A program made the translations under genes and the position numbers. From contig JACPFL010000141.1 of the NCBI GenBank assembly GCA_016183025.1, positions 1 through 45,953 on the forward strand: a DNA stretch of 45,953 bases. Direction: 5' to 3'. Positions 24,099 to 33,128 of this stretch are shown here, piece after piece. The notes under the pieces are model-generated. The model worked only from the letters and a program-made list of their open reading frames with translations, did not search any database and was not told the origin of the DNA. The stretch comes from Deltaproteobacteria bacterium. Lineage in GTDB: Bacteria; Desulfobacterota; JACPFL01. Positions within the stretch are counted from its first letter, which is position 1, and each line of letters begins with the position of its first letter.

Positions 24099-25859
24099 CT
24101 ACCGGATCTCGGCCACCGCCCGGCCGGTGGCGTGGTCGAGGTCGGCCAGGGCCAGGTTATAATTATAGATCGCGCGGAAGTTCTCGGCCCGCATCTTGGC
24201 GAAGGCGAGGACCGCGTCGGCCAGATCCTTGGCCTCGCCGATCCCGAAGTCCACGTTGGCCGCCGCCGCCACCATCCACTTCCGCGCGTTCATGTACGCA
24301 TCCTCGGAGGCCTGGATGTTCTTGCGGGCCTCCAGCAGCTCGAGGTAGGCCTTGCGGACCTGCAGCGGGATGCCCGTCTCCGCGAACTGCTTGAGCTGCT
24401 CCACCCGGAGGTGATCCGCCTCCTTCTCCCGGACCCGCCCCCGCGTGATCCCGAAGTCGATGTTGAGCTTGAACCCCAGCACCGCGCCGGCCTCGCGCGT
24501 GTTGAACTCGTCAGGGACGAACGGGTTGTCGATGACCGTGCGGTTGGGGGCGTTGCCGTAGTTGCCGCGCGCGGCGATGAAGAACTGGGGGTAGAAGTTA
24601 CTGCGCTCCGCCTCGATCAGGGCCCGTGTGGCGACCAGCCCCTGGCGCGCCTGCGTCAGCTCCGGCCTGAGCCGCAGGGCCTCGTCCACCTGGGCCTTGA
24701 CGTCGGCCACCGGGCGGGGGTCGGGGAGCAGCCGGGCCTCGGCGGGTTCCACCTCGACGTCCTCGGGCAGGTTCAGGAACGCCCGCAGGGCCGCACGGGC
24801 CAGCTCCAGCCCCTTTTCGGCCTCGTTCCGGTTCCGCCGGACCTCGGCCGCGAAGGTGCGCAGCTTGTGCAGGTCCACCTCGTCGGCCTCCGGCGAGCCC
24901 CGCCGCAGGAACCCCTCGGTCTTGGTGATCTGCTGATCGAGCTGGTCCTGGATCTCCAGGATCAGGTTCTGCACCTCCTTGGCCAGCAGGAGTCCATAGT
25001 AGATCTGCTTGGTCCGCAGGATCACGTCCTGGACCTTCTCGTCGACCTTCGCCTCCTGGACCAGGATGTTGCGCTCGGCCGCCTCCCGGAACCCGCTGAT
25101 CTTGCCAAAGGTGTACAGGGGCTGGATCAGGGTGATCGTGATCTTCTCGAAGGCGTCCAGCCCCGAGATGCGGGTCTTCGTGTCGGGGGAGGAGACCTGG
25201 TCGCCCCGGGCCTGGGGTGAGGGGCCGAGCAGCCCAATCGCTTCCCCCTGAGGGAGGCGCGCCGAGTCGGCCTGCTGCTTCTTGGCCTTGGCGGCCTCCA
25301 CCTGCATCCGGACCTCGCGGACCTCGGGGCTCACGTTCACGGCCCGGCGCACCGCGTCCCGCAGGGTGATGATCACGCGCGGCGGCCCCGGGGCCTGGCC
25401 GCGGGCCGCCCCGGCCCCGCCGGCGGCCAGGAATCCAGCCAGCAGCACCAGCACCCTTCGCCCTCGCCTGCGCTGCACCATGGCTCGTCCCCCCCCCGGC
25501 CTGATGGGCGTCTCGGAGCCGCCCGGGCTCAGCCGGACGTACTTCTCCCCGATCAGCCCCTTGCTCCGGACCGAGGCGATCACGTCCTCCTGGAGCTTGA
25601 CGTCCTGCCGGATGAACATCCGGACGCGGGCCGCATACTCGTGCAGGGTGATGGCCTCCACCCGGCCCACCTCCACGCCGGCGATCTCCACGGCAGCCCC
25701 GGGCTTGAGCCCGGCCACGGTGGCGAAATCAGCGTAGACGCGGTAGCCCGCCCTGCCGACCACCTCCAGCCTGCCCAGCCGGATGACCAGGTAGCCCAGG
25801 GCCAGCAGCCCGACCAGCACGAAGACCCCGACGACAAGTTCCACGGTGGCCTGCTTCAT
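24099..25859 (-). CDS. MlaD-TolC continuous reading frame (MCE domain fused to outer-membrane efflux protein)
   Basis: One frame of 586 residues holds two proteins. Residues 1-125 are an MlaD: membrane helix (5-27) and MCE domain (AGLKPGAAVEIAGVEVGRVE, then GLIGEKYVRLSPGG), lacking the last ~25 residues usual in MlaD. Residue 127 (Met, DNA 25481) begins a second export signal (RRRGRRVLVLLAGFLAAGGA) followed by a 430-residue TolC/OEP protein with two similar halves (ITLRDAVRRAVNVSPEVREV, and EALRLRPELTQARQGLVATR). The junction lies at a run of nine G (minus strand), which also resembles a ribosome-binding site six bases before the inner ATG. It may be a true fusion, two overlapping products, or an indel in the run. 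Confidence 0.85.
   Translation of the reverse strand: MKQATVELVVGVFVLVGLLALGYLVIRLGRLEVVGRAGYRVYADFATVAGLKPGAAVEIAGVEVGRVEAITLHEYAARVRMFIRQDVKLQEDVIASVRSKGLIGEKYVRLSPGGSETPIRPGGGRAMVQRRRGRRVLVLLAGFLAAGGAGAARGQAPGPPRVIITLRDAVRRAVNVSPEVREVRMQVEAAKAKKQQADSARLPQGEAIGLLGPSPQARGDQVSSPDTKTRISGLDAFEKITITLIQPLYTFGKISGFREAAERNILVQEAKVDEKVQDVILRTKQIYYGLLLAKEVQNLILEIQDQLDQQITKTEGFLRRGSPEADEVDLHKLRTFAAEVRRNRNEAEKGLELARAALRAFLNLPEDVEVEPAEARLLPDPRPVADVKAQVDEALRLRPELTQARQGLVATRALIEAERSNFYPQFFIAARGNYGNAPNRTVIDNPFVPDEFNTREAGAVLGFKLNIDFGITRGRVREKEADHLRVEQLKQFAETGIPLQVRKAYLELLEARKNIQASEDAYMNARKWMVAAAANVDFGIGEAKDLADAVLAFAKMRAENFRAIYNYNLALADLDHATGRAVAEIR
25489..25497 (-). other. Nine-base homopolymer at the MlaD/TolC junction
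   Basis: C9 on the plus strand (G9 in the gene) ends about eight bases before the inner TolC ATG at 25481. With eight G the MlaD frame would stop about 40 codons later; with ten it would stay open much longer. The run could serve as a ribosome-binding site for tolC or be an assembly or phase-variation hotspot. Confidence 0.7.
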
Positions 25860-25883
25860 GCCCCCTCCTCCGGTCCCCGCCGC

Positions 25884-26630
25884 TCAGTCGGCGCGGATGG
25901 GCCCCTCCAGCGCGCCGGTGATGAACTGCCGGACCAGCGGGTCCGCCGAGGCCTGGATGGCCTCGGGGGTTCCCACCTCGGTGATCACACCCTGGTGGAG
26001 CATGGCGACCCGGTGGGCGATGGTGAAGACGTGAGGGACATCGTGGCTCACCACCACGCCGGTGAAGCCGAATCGGGCGTGCATCGTCGCGATCAGGCGG
26101 TGGATCCCGGTGACCAGAATCGGGTCGAGCCCGGTGGTGGGCTCGTCGAACAGGACGATCTCCGGGTCCATGATGAGGGCCCGCGCCAGGGCGGCCCGCT
26201 TGCGCATCCCGCCGGAGAGCTCGGCGGGAAACTTCCGCTCCATCCCGAGCAGGTCCACCTGCCGGAGCCGTTCGAGGACCTTGTCCCGGATCTCCCCCTC
26301 CCCCATCCGGGTCTTCTCGCGCAGCGGGAAGGCGACGTTGTCGAACACGTCCATGGAGTCGAACAGGGCCCCGCCCTGGAAGAGGACCCCGAAGCGCTGG
26401 CGCAGGGCGTCCTGGGCCTGCCCGCGCAGCTGGGCGATGTCCACCCCGTCCACCAGGATGCGCCCCTGGTCCGGCTGCACCAGGCCGATGATGTGTTTGA
26501 GCATCACCGACTTTCCGGCCCCGCTCCGGCCGATGATGATGGTGATGAGCCCCTTCGGGACCTCCAGGCTCACCCCCCGGAGCACGGGCTGCGAGCCGAA
26601 GGCCTTGTGGACGTCGACCAGCGTGATCAT
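25884..26630 (-). CDS. mlaF: Mla ABC transporter ATP-binding protein MlaF (locus 2)
   Basis: A 248-residue ATPase of the second MCE lipid transporter: Walker A GRSGAGKS, the MlaF-type FQGGALFDSMDVFDNVAFPL, signature LSGGMRKR, Walker B IVLFDEPTTGLDP, and H-loop in VVSHDV. It differs clearly from the locus 1 copy and so is a separate system rather than a recent duplication. It lies between mlaE (4 bp) and the MlaD-TolC frame (24 bp). Confidence 0.93.
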   Translation of the reverse strand: MITLVDVHKAFGSQPVLRGVSLEVPKGLITIIIGRSGAGKSVMLKHIIGLVQPDQGRILVDGVDIAQLRGQAQDALRQRFGVLFQGGALFDSMDVFDNVAFPLREKTRMGEGEIRDKVLERLRQVDLLGMERKFPAELSGGMRKRAALARALIMDPEIVLFDEPTTGLDPILVTGIHRLIATMHARFGFTGVVVSHDVPHVFTIAHRVAMLHQGVITEVGTPEAIQASADPLVRQFITGALEGPIRAD

Positions 26631-26634
26631 GGGC

Positions 26635-27405
26635 CTAGATGAGGAACGACGTCAGGGCATAGTCCCCGGCCAGGATCAGCACGGAGGTCAGGACCACGGC
26701 CTCGGTGGTGGCCCGGCTCACCCCCTCGGCCCCGTAGCCCGCGGTGTAGCCTTTGTAGCCGCAGACCCAGATGATGAGCAGGGCAAAGCAGAAGGACTTC
26801 AGGATCCCCCCCCGCACGTCGCTCCAGCCCACCGAGTGCTCTATCTCGTCAAAGTAGGTGCCGGGGCTGATCCCCAGGAGATTCACGCCGACGAGGTACC
26901 CCCCATAGATCCCGATCACGTTGAAGATGGCGGTGAGCAGCGGCACCGACACCAGGGCGGCGAGGAGCCGCGGCGCCATGAGGAACTTGACCGGGTTGAT
27001 CCCCATGGCGTGCAGGGCGTCGATCTGCTCGGTGATCCGCATGATCCCGATCTCGGCGGTCATGGCGGAGCCGGCCCTCGCCGTCACCATGAGGGCGGCG
27101 AGCACCGGGCCGAGCTCGCGGATCAGGGTCAGCGCCACGGCCGGGCCGAGCAGCGCCTCGGCGCCGAACTTCCGCAGGGTGTAGTACCCCTGCAGGCCGA
27201 GCACCATACCCGTGAAGGAGGCGGTCAGGATGATGACCGTCAGGGATCTGGCGCCGAGGAAGTGCATCTGGCGGAGGATGCGGCCGGGGTGGTAGGGGGG
27301 CAGGAGCATGAGGTAGAGGGACGTGAGCAGGAAGAGCATCATCCGCCCCAGTCTAGCCAGGATCCGCAGGAGGAGCTGACCCAGGCGCTGCAGGAGCGTG
27401 AGCAT
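26635..27405 (-). CDS. mlaE: Mla ABC transporter permease MlaE (locus 2)
   Basis: A 256-residue inner-membrane permease with the MlaE core: ARSLTVIILTASFTGMVLGL, LIRELGPVLAALMVTARAGS and MTAEIGIMRITEQIDALHAM. The N-terminal amphipathic helix is followed by about five transmembrane helices. It is the first gene of Mla locus 2 (mlaE-mlaF-mlaD/tolC-mlaC), which is more complete than locus 1 because it has MlaC and an outer-membrane factor. A TTGACA promoter lies about 50-80 bp upstream. Confidence 0.94.
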   Translation of the reverse strand: MLTLLQRLGQLLLRILARLGRMMLFLLTSLYLMLLPPYHPGRILRQMHFLGARSLTVIILTASFTGMVLGLQGYYTLRKFGAEALLGPAVALTLIRELGPVLAALMVTARAGSAMTAEIGIMRITEQIDALHAMGINPVKFLMAPRLLAALVSVPLLTAIFNVIGIYGGYLVGVNLLGISPGTYFDEIEHSVGWSDVRGGILKSFCFALLIIWVCGYKGYTAGYGAEGVSRATTEAVVLTSVLILAGDYALTSFLI

Positions 27406-27456
27406 GTGATGAGTCTCGCGAACCCCAGACGTCAGCCGCGGATGCAGTCCTCTTCC

Positions 27457-27484
27457 ATCTTAACCGGAGGCCCCACTATGTCAA
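27457..27484 (-). promoter_or_regulatory. Putative sigma-70 promoter of Mla locus 2
   Basis: On the minus strand, TTGACA (27484-27479), a 16-bp spacer and TAAGAT (27462-27457), giving a leader of about 45 nt before mlaE at 27405. Confidence 0.5.
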
Positions 27485-27524
27485 CCCTCGGGCAATGGGC
27501 GCGGCCGCGGGTCAGCCCTGGCCT

Positions 27525-28511
27525 TCAGTCCTGCACGTGGGCATTGAGACCGAACGCCGGGTGAGGACGCCCTTGCACGCGGACCTCGCCCCGGACCATG
27601 AACATCCCGTAGAGGGGCGCGCCCGGGCCAGCCCCCGACCCACGGGTGATGTTGCGTCCCCACTCCCGCAGCTCCCCCGCAAGCCCGAGGCCAGGGCTCC
27701 GCAGCGCCCAGCGTTGCGGGACCGGCCGGCCCGTCAACGGGTCCGGTCGCGCCTCTCCCCACTGGACGGCGGCGTCGCCCGCGCGCCGGCCCCCGTCTCC
27801 CAGCAGCGCCGCCAGCATGAACCCGCGGGCCTGCCGGGCATGGTTGACCAGCAGCACCGGCCCACCTTCCAGGGCCAGCACCATGAAGTCCGACTGCCCC
27901 AGGCGGACGCCGCTCTGGTCCAGGGCCCGCGCCCCCCGGCGGGGGAGCTGCTCGTAGAGGACCCGGCCCCGCACGGTCCGGCCATTGAGCGCCGCCGTGG
28001 CCTCACCCACGCCGTAGGCATGGGCGCCCTGCGGGTCGTCGTCGGTCACCGAGAGGGGGATGGGCCCCGTGGTGAGGGTGAACTCGGTGCGGGGGGCCCG
28101 GTACCGCAACATGAAGGCGTGGTCGGCGGTCCGCTGCACGGCGATCTCCCGGTCGGAGCCGCGCCGGGCGCGCACGTACTCGGCCACCAGGGCGTTCAGG
28201 TCCGCGGGGTCGGCCCGGAGCGCGCCCGTCTCGTAGAGCACCGGCTCCCACCGCCCATTCCAGGCGGCCCAGGCCTTGTACTCGAAGTCCACGCGGGAGC
28301 CGTCGGCCCAGGCCTGCCGCTGGAAGACCACCGGGATCACGATCCGGTAGGCCCCGAGGAAGGTGTCGTAGCGCCCGAGGAAGATGAGCTGGTCGCGGTG
28401 GAAGCTGGCGGCCTCGACACCGGGATGCGGAAGGCCGAGGGCGAGCAGGACCAGGAGCGCGTGCAGGGCATGACGGCGCCGCGGCCGGGCGGTGGAGCCG
28501 GGCCGCCTCAC
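27525..28511 (-). CDS. Secreted protein, possibly lipocalin-like (CrtC/AttH type)
   Basis: A 328-residue protein with an Arg-rich N terminus, a signal peptide (LHALLVLLALGLPHPGVEA) and a beta-rich mature part. The stretches GQSDFMVLALEGGPVLLVNH and GRPVPQRWALRSPGLGLAGE recall the CrtC/AttH lipocalin-like superfamily, but I cannot assign it firmly and no catalytic residues are evident. Its GTG start overlaps the stop of the citrate synthase gene (GTGA), so the two are co-translated; whether they are functionally linked is unknown. Confidence 0.55.
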   Translation of the reverse strand: MRRPGSTARPRRRHALHALLVLLALGLPHPGVEAASFHRDQLIFLGRYDTFLGAYRIVIPVVFQRQAWADGSRVDFEYKAWAAWNGRWEPVLYETGALRADPADLNALVAEYVRARRGSDREIAVQRTADHAFMLRYRAPRTEFTLTTGPIPLSVTDDDPQGAHAYGVGEATAALNGRTVRGRVLYEQLPRRGARALDQSGVRLGQSDFMVLALEGGPVLLVNHARQARGFMLAALLGDGGRRAGDAAVQWGEARPDPLTGRPVPQRWALRSPGLGLAGELREWGRNITRGSGAGPGAPLYGMFMVRGEVRVQGRPHPAFGLNAHVQD

Positions 28512-29644
28512 GCCGTCCGCTTCTGGATAGGGATGTAGCGCTGGCGCTTGGGACCGGTGTACAGGGCCAGGGGCCGGATCAGGCGGTTGTCACCGTACTG
28601 CTCGAGCAGGTGCGCGGCCCACCCGGCGATCCGGCTCACGGCAAAAATCGGCGTGAACAGGTCGACGGGGATCCCGAGGCTCTGGTACACGGAGGCCGAG
28701 TAGAAGTCCACGTTGGGCTTGAGCTGCTTCGCCTCCCAGATCAGCTCCTCGACCCGCTGGGACATCAGGAACCACTTGGGCTCTCCGGTGCGCTCCCCCA
28801 GCTCCCGGGAGATCCGGCGCAGGACCGTCGCCCGGGGATCCTCGGTCTTGTACACCCGGTGGCCGAACCCCGGGATCCGCCGCTTGTCGGCAATCGCCTG
28901 GCGGATGTAGCTGTCCACGCGCTCGGGCTCGCCGATCTCCTGGAGCATCTCGAGTACGCGCTGGTTGGCCCCGCCGTGCAGGGAGCCCTTGAGGGTGCCG
29001 ATGGCCGTGGTGATGCTCGCATACATGTCCGCGAGGGTGGCCGCCGTGACCCGGGCGGCGAAGGTGGAGGCGTTCAGCTCGTGCTCCGCGTGCAACACCA
29101 GGCAGACGTCGAAGTCCCGGGCGGTGGCCTCGTCGGGCGGCTCCCCCTGGAGCATGTACAGGAAGTTGGCGGCGTGGTTGAGCTTGGGGTCGGGAGGGAC
29201 CACCTCCAGCCCATTGCGCAGGCGGTCGACGGCCGCCACGATCGTGGCGATCTGGGCGGTCAGGCGGATCGCCTTGCGGACGTTGGGCTCCCGAGCGTTG
29301 TCCTCGGCCTCCGGGTCATGGAAGGCCGCCGCGGAGACCGCCGTGCGCAGTACGTCCATGGGCGTGGCGCTCATCGGGAAGCCCTGCATGTAGGCGAGGA
29401 CCTCGGCGGGGATGTCGCGGGCGGCCGCCAGTCTGCTCAGCAGCTCCTCGAGCTGGGCTGCGGTCGGGAGGTTCCCGAACCAGAGCAGATAAGCCACCTC
29501 CTCAAAGGTGGCGTGCCGGGCCAGGTCCAGGATGTCGTAGCCGCGGTAGATGAGACGCCCGCGCTTGCCGTCCACATGGCAGAGGCTCGTCTCCGCCGCC
29601 AGGACTCCCTCCAGCCCTTTTTCCAGCTTCTTCCTGGCAGCCAT
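28508..29644 (-). CDS. gltA: Citrate synthase (or 2-methylcitrate synthase)
   Basis: A 378-residue enzyme that condenses acetyl-CoA (or propionyl-CoA) with oxaloacetate. The catalytic triad is present: His223 (GSLHGGANQR), His262 (GFGHRVY) and Asp313 (NVDFYSASVY). Length and sequence fit the short citrate synthase/methylcitrate synthase group, which lacks the N-terminal NADH-binding domain of E. coli GltA. No prpB or prpD gene is nearby, so the citrate cycle role is favoured but not proven. It has a TTGACA promoter and overlaps the next gene by four bases. Confidence 0.92.
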   Translation of the reverse strand: MAARKKLEKGLEGVLAAETSLCHVDGKRGRLIYRGYDILDLARHATFEEVAYLLWFGNLPTAAQLEELLSRLAAARDIPAEVLAYMQGFPMSATPMDVLRTAVSAAAFHDPEAEDNAREPNVRKAIRLTAQIATIVAAVDRLRNGLEVVPPDPKLNHAANFLYMLQGEPPDEATARDFDVCLVLHAEHELNASTFAARVTAATLADMYASITTAIGTLKGSLHGGANQRVLEMLQEIGEPERVDSYIRQAIADKRRIPGFGHRVYKTEDPRATVLRRISRELGERTGEPKWFLMSQRVEELIWEAKQLKPNVDFYSASVYQSLGIPVDLFTPIFAVSRIAGWAAHLLEQYGDNRLIRPLALYTGPKRQRYIPIQKRTA

Positions 29645-29694
29645 CCTGGGCGTCTCCCCCCGTGCTCTGGCGGGCGATGCAGCCAGATGCCTGC

Positions 29695-29724
29695 ATTTAA
29701 GCCCTCACGCAGCAGGACTGTCAA
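29695..29724 (-). promoter_or_regulatory. Putative sigma-70 promoter of the citrate synthase gene
   Basis: On the minus strand, TTGACA (29724-29719), an 18-bp spacer and TTAAAT (29700-29695), about 50 bp before the start codon at 29644. Confidence 0.5.
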
Positions 29725-29747
29725 GAACGATCGGGCCAGCGTCGCGC

Positions 29748-31121
29748 TCAGCCTGGCTCTTCGTCCGGCCCAGCTCCCAGCCGGTACTTCTTGATCTTCC
29801 GGTAGAAGTTCCGGAGGCTGATCCCCAGGCTCTTGGCCGCCCGGGCGCGGTTCCCCCCCTCCAGCTCCAGGATCCGGGCGATGTGGGCCCGTTCCAGGCT
29901 GGCCAGGGTCACGGGCGCCCCGGAAGGCCCCGCCCGGGCCTCCGGACTCCGCCCGGGGCCGAGCGTCAGGTCCTCGGGCCCGACGACCGGCCCCGTCGAG
30001 AGCAGCACGGCCCGCTCGATCACATTGGCCAGCTCCCGGATGTTCCCTGGCCAGTCATACTGCTGGAGGAGGTCCAGGGCCCGGGCGCTCAGCCGCTTGG
30101 GCTCGCCCGCGGCCGGGCGGTTGGCCTCCAGGAAGTAGGCGACCAGAAGCGCGATGTCCGAGCGACGGTCGCGGAGCGGCGGGACCGCAATGGCCACGAC
30201 GTCCAGGCGGTAGTAGAGGTCTTCCCGGAAGGTCCCCCGGCGGACCTCCGCCAGGAGGTCGCGGTTGGTGGCGCTGATCAGCCGCACGTCCACCTTGCGC
30301 AGCTTCGTCTCCCCCACGCGGTGCAGCTCCCCCTTGTCCAGGACCCGCAGGAGCTTGGCCTGGAGCGCCGGGCTCATCTCGCCCACCTCGTCGATGAACA
30401 GCGTGCCCCCATCGGCCACCTCGAAGAGCCCCGGCTTGTGCTCCGCGGCGCCGGTATAGGCCCCCTTGGCGTGGCCGAAGAGCTCGTTCTCCAGCAGGTT
30501 CTCGTTGAAGGCCGCGCAGTTCACCGCGATGAACGGGCGGTGGGTCCGGGCGCTCAGCCGGTGGATGGCGCTGGCCACCAGCTCCTTGCCAGTGCCCGTC
30601 TCCCCCGTGATGAGCACTGAGGAACTCGACGGGGCGACCCGGGCGATCAGGGCCTTGACCTGCTCCACGGCGGGGCTCCGGCCGATGATCGCGTCATGGC
30701 GCTCGCGCCGGTGCAGCTCCTCCCGGAGCAGGACGTTCTGACGGGCGAGCTGGGCCTTGTCGTGGGCCTTGGCCACCAGCACCTCCAGCTCCGAGAGCTG
30801 GCAGGGCTTGGGCAGGTAATCGTAAGCCCCGAGCTTCATCGCCTCCACGGCGGTGTCCACGGAGGCGTGTCCGGTGATCATGATGACTTCGAGCGAGGGC
30901 TGCTCCTCCTTGAGCCGCCGGAGCAGCTCAATCCCGTCCATGCCGGGCATCCGGATGTCCACGAGGGCGACGTCGAACTCCTCGCCCTTCACAGCCTCCA
31001 CCGCCGCCTCGCCCCGGTCCACGGGGCGGACCATCAGCCCCTTGCGGGCGAGGCGGTCCCGGACGAGGTGGCGGAACGGCTCCTCGTCGTCCACGATGAG
31101 GACCCTGATCTCCCGTTCCAT
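29748..31121 (-). CDS. Sigma-54-dependent response regulator (NtrC/AtoC type)
   Basis: A 457-residue enhancer-binding protein: receiver domain with DD at 11-12, phosphorylatable Asp55 (VDIRMPG) and Lys105; AAA+ domain with Walker A GETGTGKE (173-180), sigma-54 contact loop GAYTGA (220-225, Tyr instead of the usual Phe) and Walker B LFIDEV (241-246); and a C-terminal Fis-type helix-turn-helix (LELEGGNRARAAKSLGISLR). Encoded 38 bp after the heme-c histidine kinase, its obvious partner. Likely targets are the -24/-12 sites at 33021 and perhaps 10628. Confidence 0.94.
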   Translation of the reverse strand: MEREIRVLIVDDEEPFRHLVRDRLARKGLMVRPVDRGEAAVEAVKGEEFDVALVDIRMPGMDGIELLRRLKEEQPSLEVIMITGHASVDTAVEAMKLGAYDYLPKPCQLSELEVLVAKAHDKAQLARQNVLLREELHRRERHDAIIGRSPAVEQVKALIARVAPSSSSVLITGETGTGKELVASAIHRLSARTHRPFIAVNCAAFNENLLENELFGHAKGAYTGAAEHKPGLFEVADGGTLFIDEVGEMSPALQAKLLRVLDKGELHRVGETKLRKVDVRLISATNRDLLAEVRRGTFREDLYYRLDVVAIAVPPLRDRRSDIALLVAYFLEANRPAAGEPKRLSARALDLLQQYDWPGNIRELANVIERAVLLSTGPVVGPEDLTLGPGRSPEARAGPSGAPVTLASLERAHIARILELEGGNRARAAKSLGISLRNFYRKIKKYRLGAGPDEEPG

Positions 31122-31159
31122 CGCGCTCTCCTAATCCGATGCCCCCGGCGCGCCCGGGG

Positions 31160-32812
31160 CTAGGCGGGCTCCGGCCCGAGCGGCACCCGCGGCTGGCGGG
31201 GGAGGAGGATCCAGAACGTCGAGCCCGCGCCGACCTGGCTCTGGACGCGGATCTCCCCGCCCAGGCTCTCCACGATGCGGTAGGAGATGGCCAGCCCCAG
31301 GCCCGTCCCCTTCCCCGGCGGCTTGGTCGTGAAGAACGGGTCGAAGATCTTGTCGAGGTGCTCGGGCGGGATGCCGCAGCCGGTGTCCGCGACCTCCACC
31401 ACCACCTGGTCTCCCTCGGTCCGCGCCCCGACCCGGACCTCGCCCTTGCCTTCGATGGCGTCGAGGGCGTTGTTCAGGATGTTCAGGAACACCTGCTGGA
31501 GCTGGGCGGCGTCAGTGGTGATGGGCGGAAGGTCCGGCGCGTACGTGACGGTGATGGCCTTCTGCTGCAGCCGGGCCTGGTACTCGACGAGCCTGACGGT
31601 CTGGTCGAGGAGGGCCGGCAGGAGGACCTCGGAGAGCCGGAACTCCTCCTTGCGGGCGAAGTCCAGCAGATTCCGGGTGATGTCCCGGCAGCGGTAGGCC
31701 TGCTGGTGGATCATCTGGAGGTGGCTTCGCAGGAGCGCCAGCCCCTCGCCCTCCACGCGCTCGAGCCCCTTGATCCGGTCCAGGAGGTCCTCGCTGTAGC
31801 CAGCCACCGAGGCCAGAGGGTTGTTGATCTCGTGGGCCACTCCAGAGGCCAGCCGCCCCAGAGAGGAGAGCTTCTCGGACCGCAGGAGGATCTCCTGGGA
31901 GGCCCGCAGGCACCGCGCCATCCCGTTCAGGCTCTCGACCAGGTCGCCGATCTCGTCGTTGGAGGCCCTTGTCTTCACGACCTTGTCCAGGTTCCCCGCG
32001 GCGATCTCCCGGATGCCGCTGACGGTCTCCCCGATCGGCTTCACGACGATCCGACGGAGGATGGTGGTCAGGGCGAGGGCCACCAGCACGATAATGCCGA
32101 AGGCGATCCCCAGCATCTCCCGGGTGCTCCGCCGGATCTCGGCATTCATGCCCTCCAGAGAGGTGGAGATCGCGACGACCCCTCGGATCTGGTGGTCGGC
32201 CCCGTGGCACCACTGGCAGCGGTCCTCGTTCGCCATCGGCTTGAGGTAGGTGATGACCTCCCGGCCGTTGAGCTGCTCCCGGTAGCTGACGTCCCGCTGG
32301 GCCTGGACCGCCAGGCGCAGGCGGGCCAGGTCAATCGGCGCTCCCTCCGGGTTCGGGCGGGCACGGCTGTGCCGGATCCCCTCCTCGAGGTCGCGCAGGA
32401 TGGCATAGGAGGCCGGGTCCTGCTGGAGGTGGCTCGCCACGACCCGCATGGTTTCCAGGTCCCGGAAGGCCTGGCGCCCGTCTAGCCGAAAGATCTGCAC
32501 CCGCTCCAGGTCGGGGATGGCCTTCAGGTCCTCGACGAGTTGCCCGGCGATGTCGCCCCGGCCCTGAACCATGATGTTCTGGATACTGCGGGCCACAGAG
32601 GCCGTGATCAGGTCCGCGTTCTGCCGCCCCTGCTGCATCAGGAGTGCGCGCTCCCGCGTGATCATGAGCAGGGTGAGCCCCCCGAACCCCAGGACCAGGA
32701 TGATGATGATCACGCTGGTGATCTTGCAATCCAACCGGCACTGGAGGGGGCGCAGGCGCGGGGCAGGCAGACGCGGGGGCAGGAGCGGATCGTCGCGACC
32801 TGAGGGCACCAT
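31160..32812 (-). CDS. Sensor histidine kinase with c-type heme motif in its periplasmic domain
   Basis: A 550-residue membrane kinase. Helix 1 (about 31-51) and helix 2 (about 232-252) enclose a periplasmic domain of 180 residues containing CQWCH (199-203), a c-type heme attachment site, shortly before helix 2. The layout recalls the DUF3365/Tll0287-like heme sensors. HAMP (about 253-305), HisKA with His327 ([14 protein letters not shown]), and HATPase motifs DTGCGI and GTGLGL follow. I chose the ATG at 32812, five bases after GAGG. First gene of a kinase-regulator operon, divergent from the cytochrome/ACIII operon, so a redox or gas-sensing role is inferred. Confidence 0.93.
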   Translation of the reverse strand: MVPSGRDDPLLPPRLPAPRLRPLQCRLDCKITSVIIIILVLGFGGLTLLMITRERALLMQQGRQNADLITASVARSIQNIMVQGRGDIAGQLVEDLKAIPDLERVQIFRLDGRQAFRDLETMRVVASHLQQDPASYAILRDLEEGIRHSRARPNPEGAPIDLARLRLAVQAQRDVSYREQLNGREVITYLKPMANEDRCQWCHGADHQIRGVVAISTSLEGMNAEIRRSTREMLGIAFGIIVLVALALTTILRRIVVKPIGETVSGIREIAAGNLDKVVKTRASNDEIGDLVESLNGMARCLRASQEILLRSEKLSSLGRLASGVAHEINNPLASVAGYSEDLLDRIKGLERVEGEGLALLRSHLQMIHQQAYRCRDITRNLLDFARKEEFRLSEVLLPALLDQTVRLVEYQARLQQKAITVTYAPDLPPITTDAAQLQQVFLNILNNALDAIEGKGEVRVGARTEGDQVVVEVADTGCGIPPEHLDKIFDPFFTTKPPGKGTGLGLAISYRIVESLGGEIRVQSQVGAGSTFWILLPRQPRVPLGPEPA

Positions 32813-33020
32813 CATCACCTCACGATACTACTCTCAGAGGTGGCAGCCTGTCACCCACCCACTGCCATCTTGACACGAATCCAGGTCGCCGGTGCCACCC
32901 GAGTCCTCCGGATCCCCCCTCGAGGGCCTGAGGAAAGAGCCCGCAGGCTCCGGGCAACCCCCGATGGGGACAGTAAACTTGGGGGTCACGCGACCTGGCC
33001 TGGCTTCTGTCTACCACGCC

Positions 33021-33037
33021 CCGGCACATCTGATGCT
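33021..33037 (+). promoter_or_regulatory. Putative sigma-54 promoter of the cytochrome/ACIII operon
   Basis: CCGGCACATCTGATGCT has GGCAC at -24 (GG at 33023-33024) and TGC at -12 (GC at 33035-33036), 12 bp apart as RpoN requires. Mismatches to the consensus are C for T before GG and A for T in the -12 element. The start would be near 33048. A sigma-54 activator gene is the next-but-one neighbour. Confidence 0.55.
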
Positions 33038-33128
33038 AGCCACTGCCCACAGCTTTCTGCAAAGTCTCCGCCAAGTTCAGATGGGTGGAAGCCTCTTGCC
33101 ACCTTCGGTTTCCGCCACATACAATCGC

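Noticed and set aside
32813-32850. GTGACA/TAGTAT promoter directly upstream of the heme-sensor kinase
   Set aside because: The predicted start would fall on the ribosome-binding site, leaving no leader; not convincing enough to annotate.
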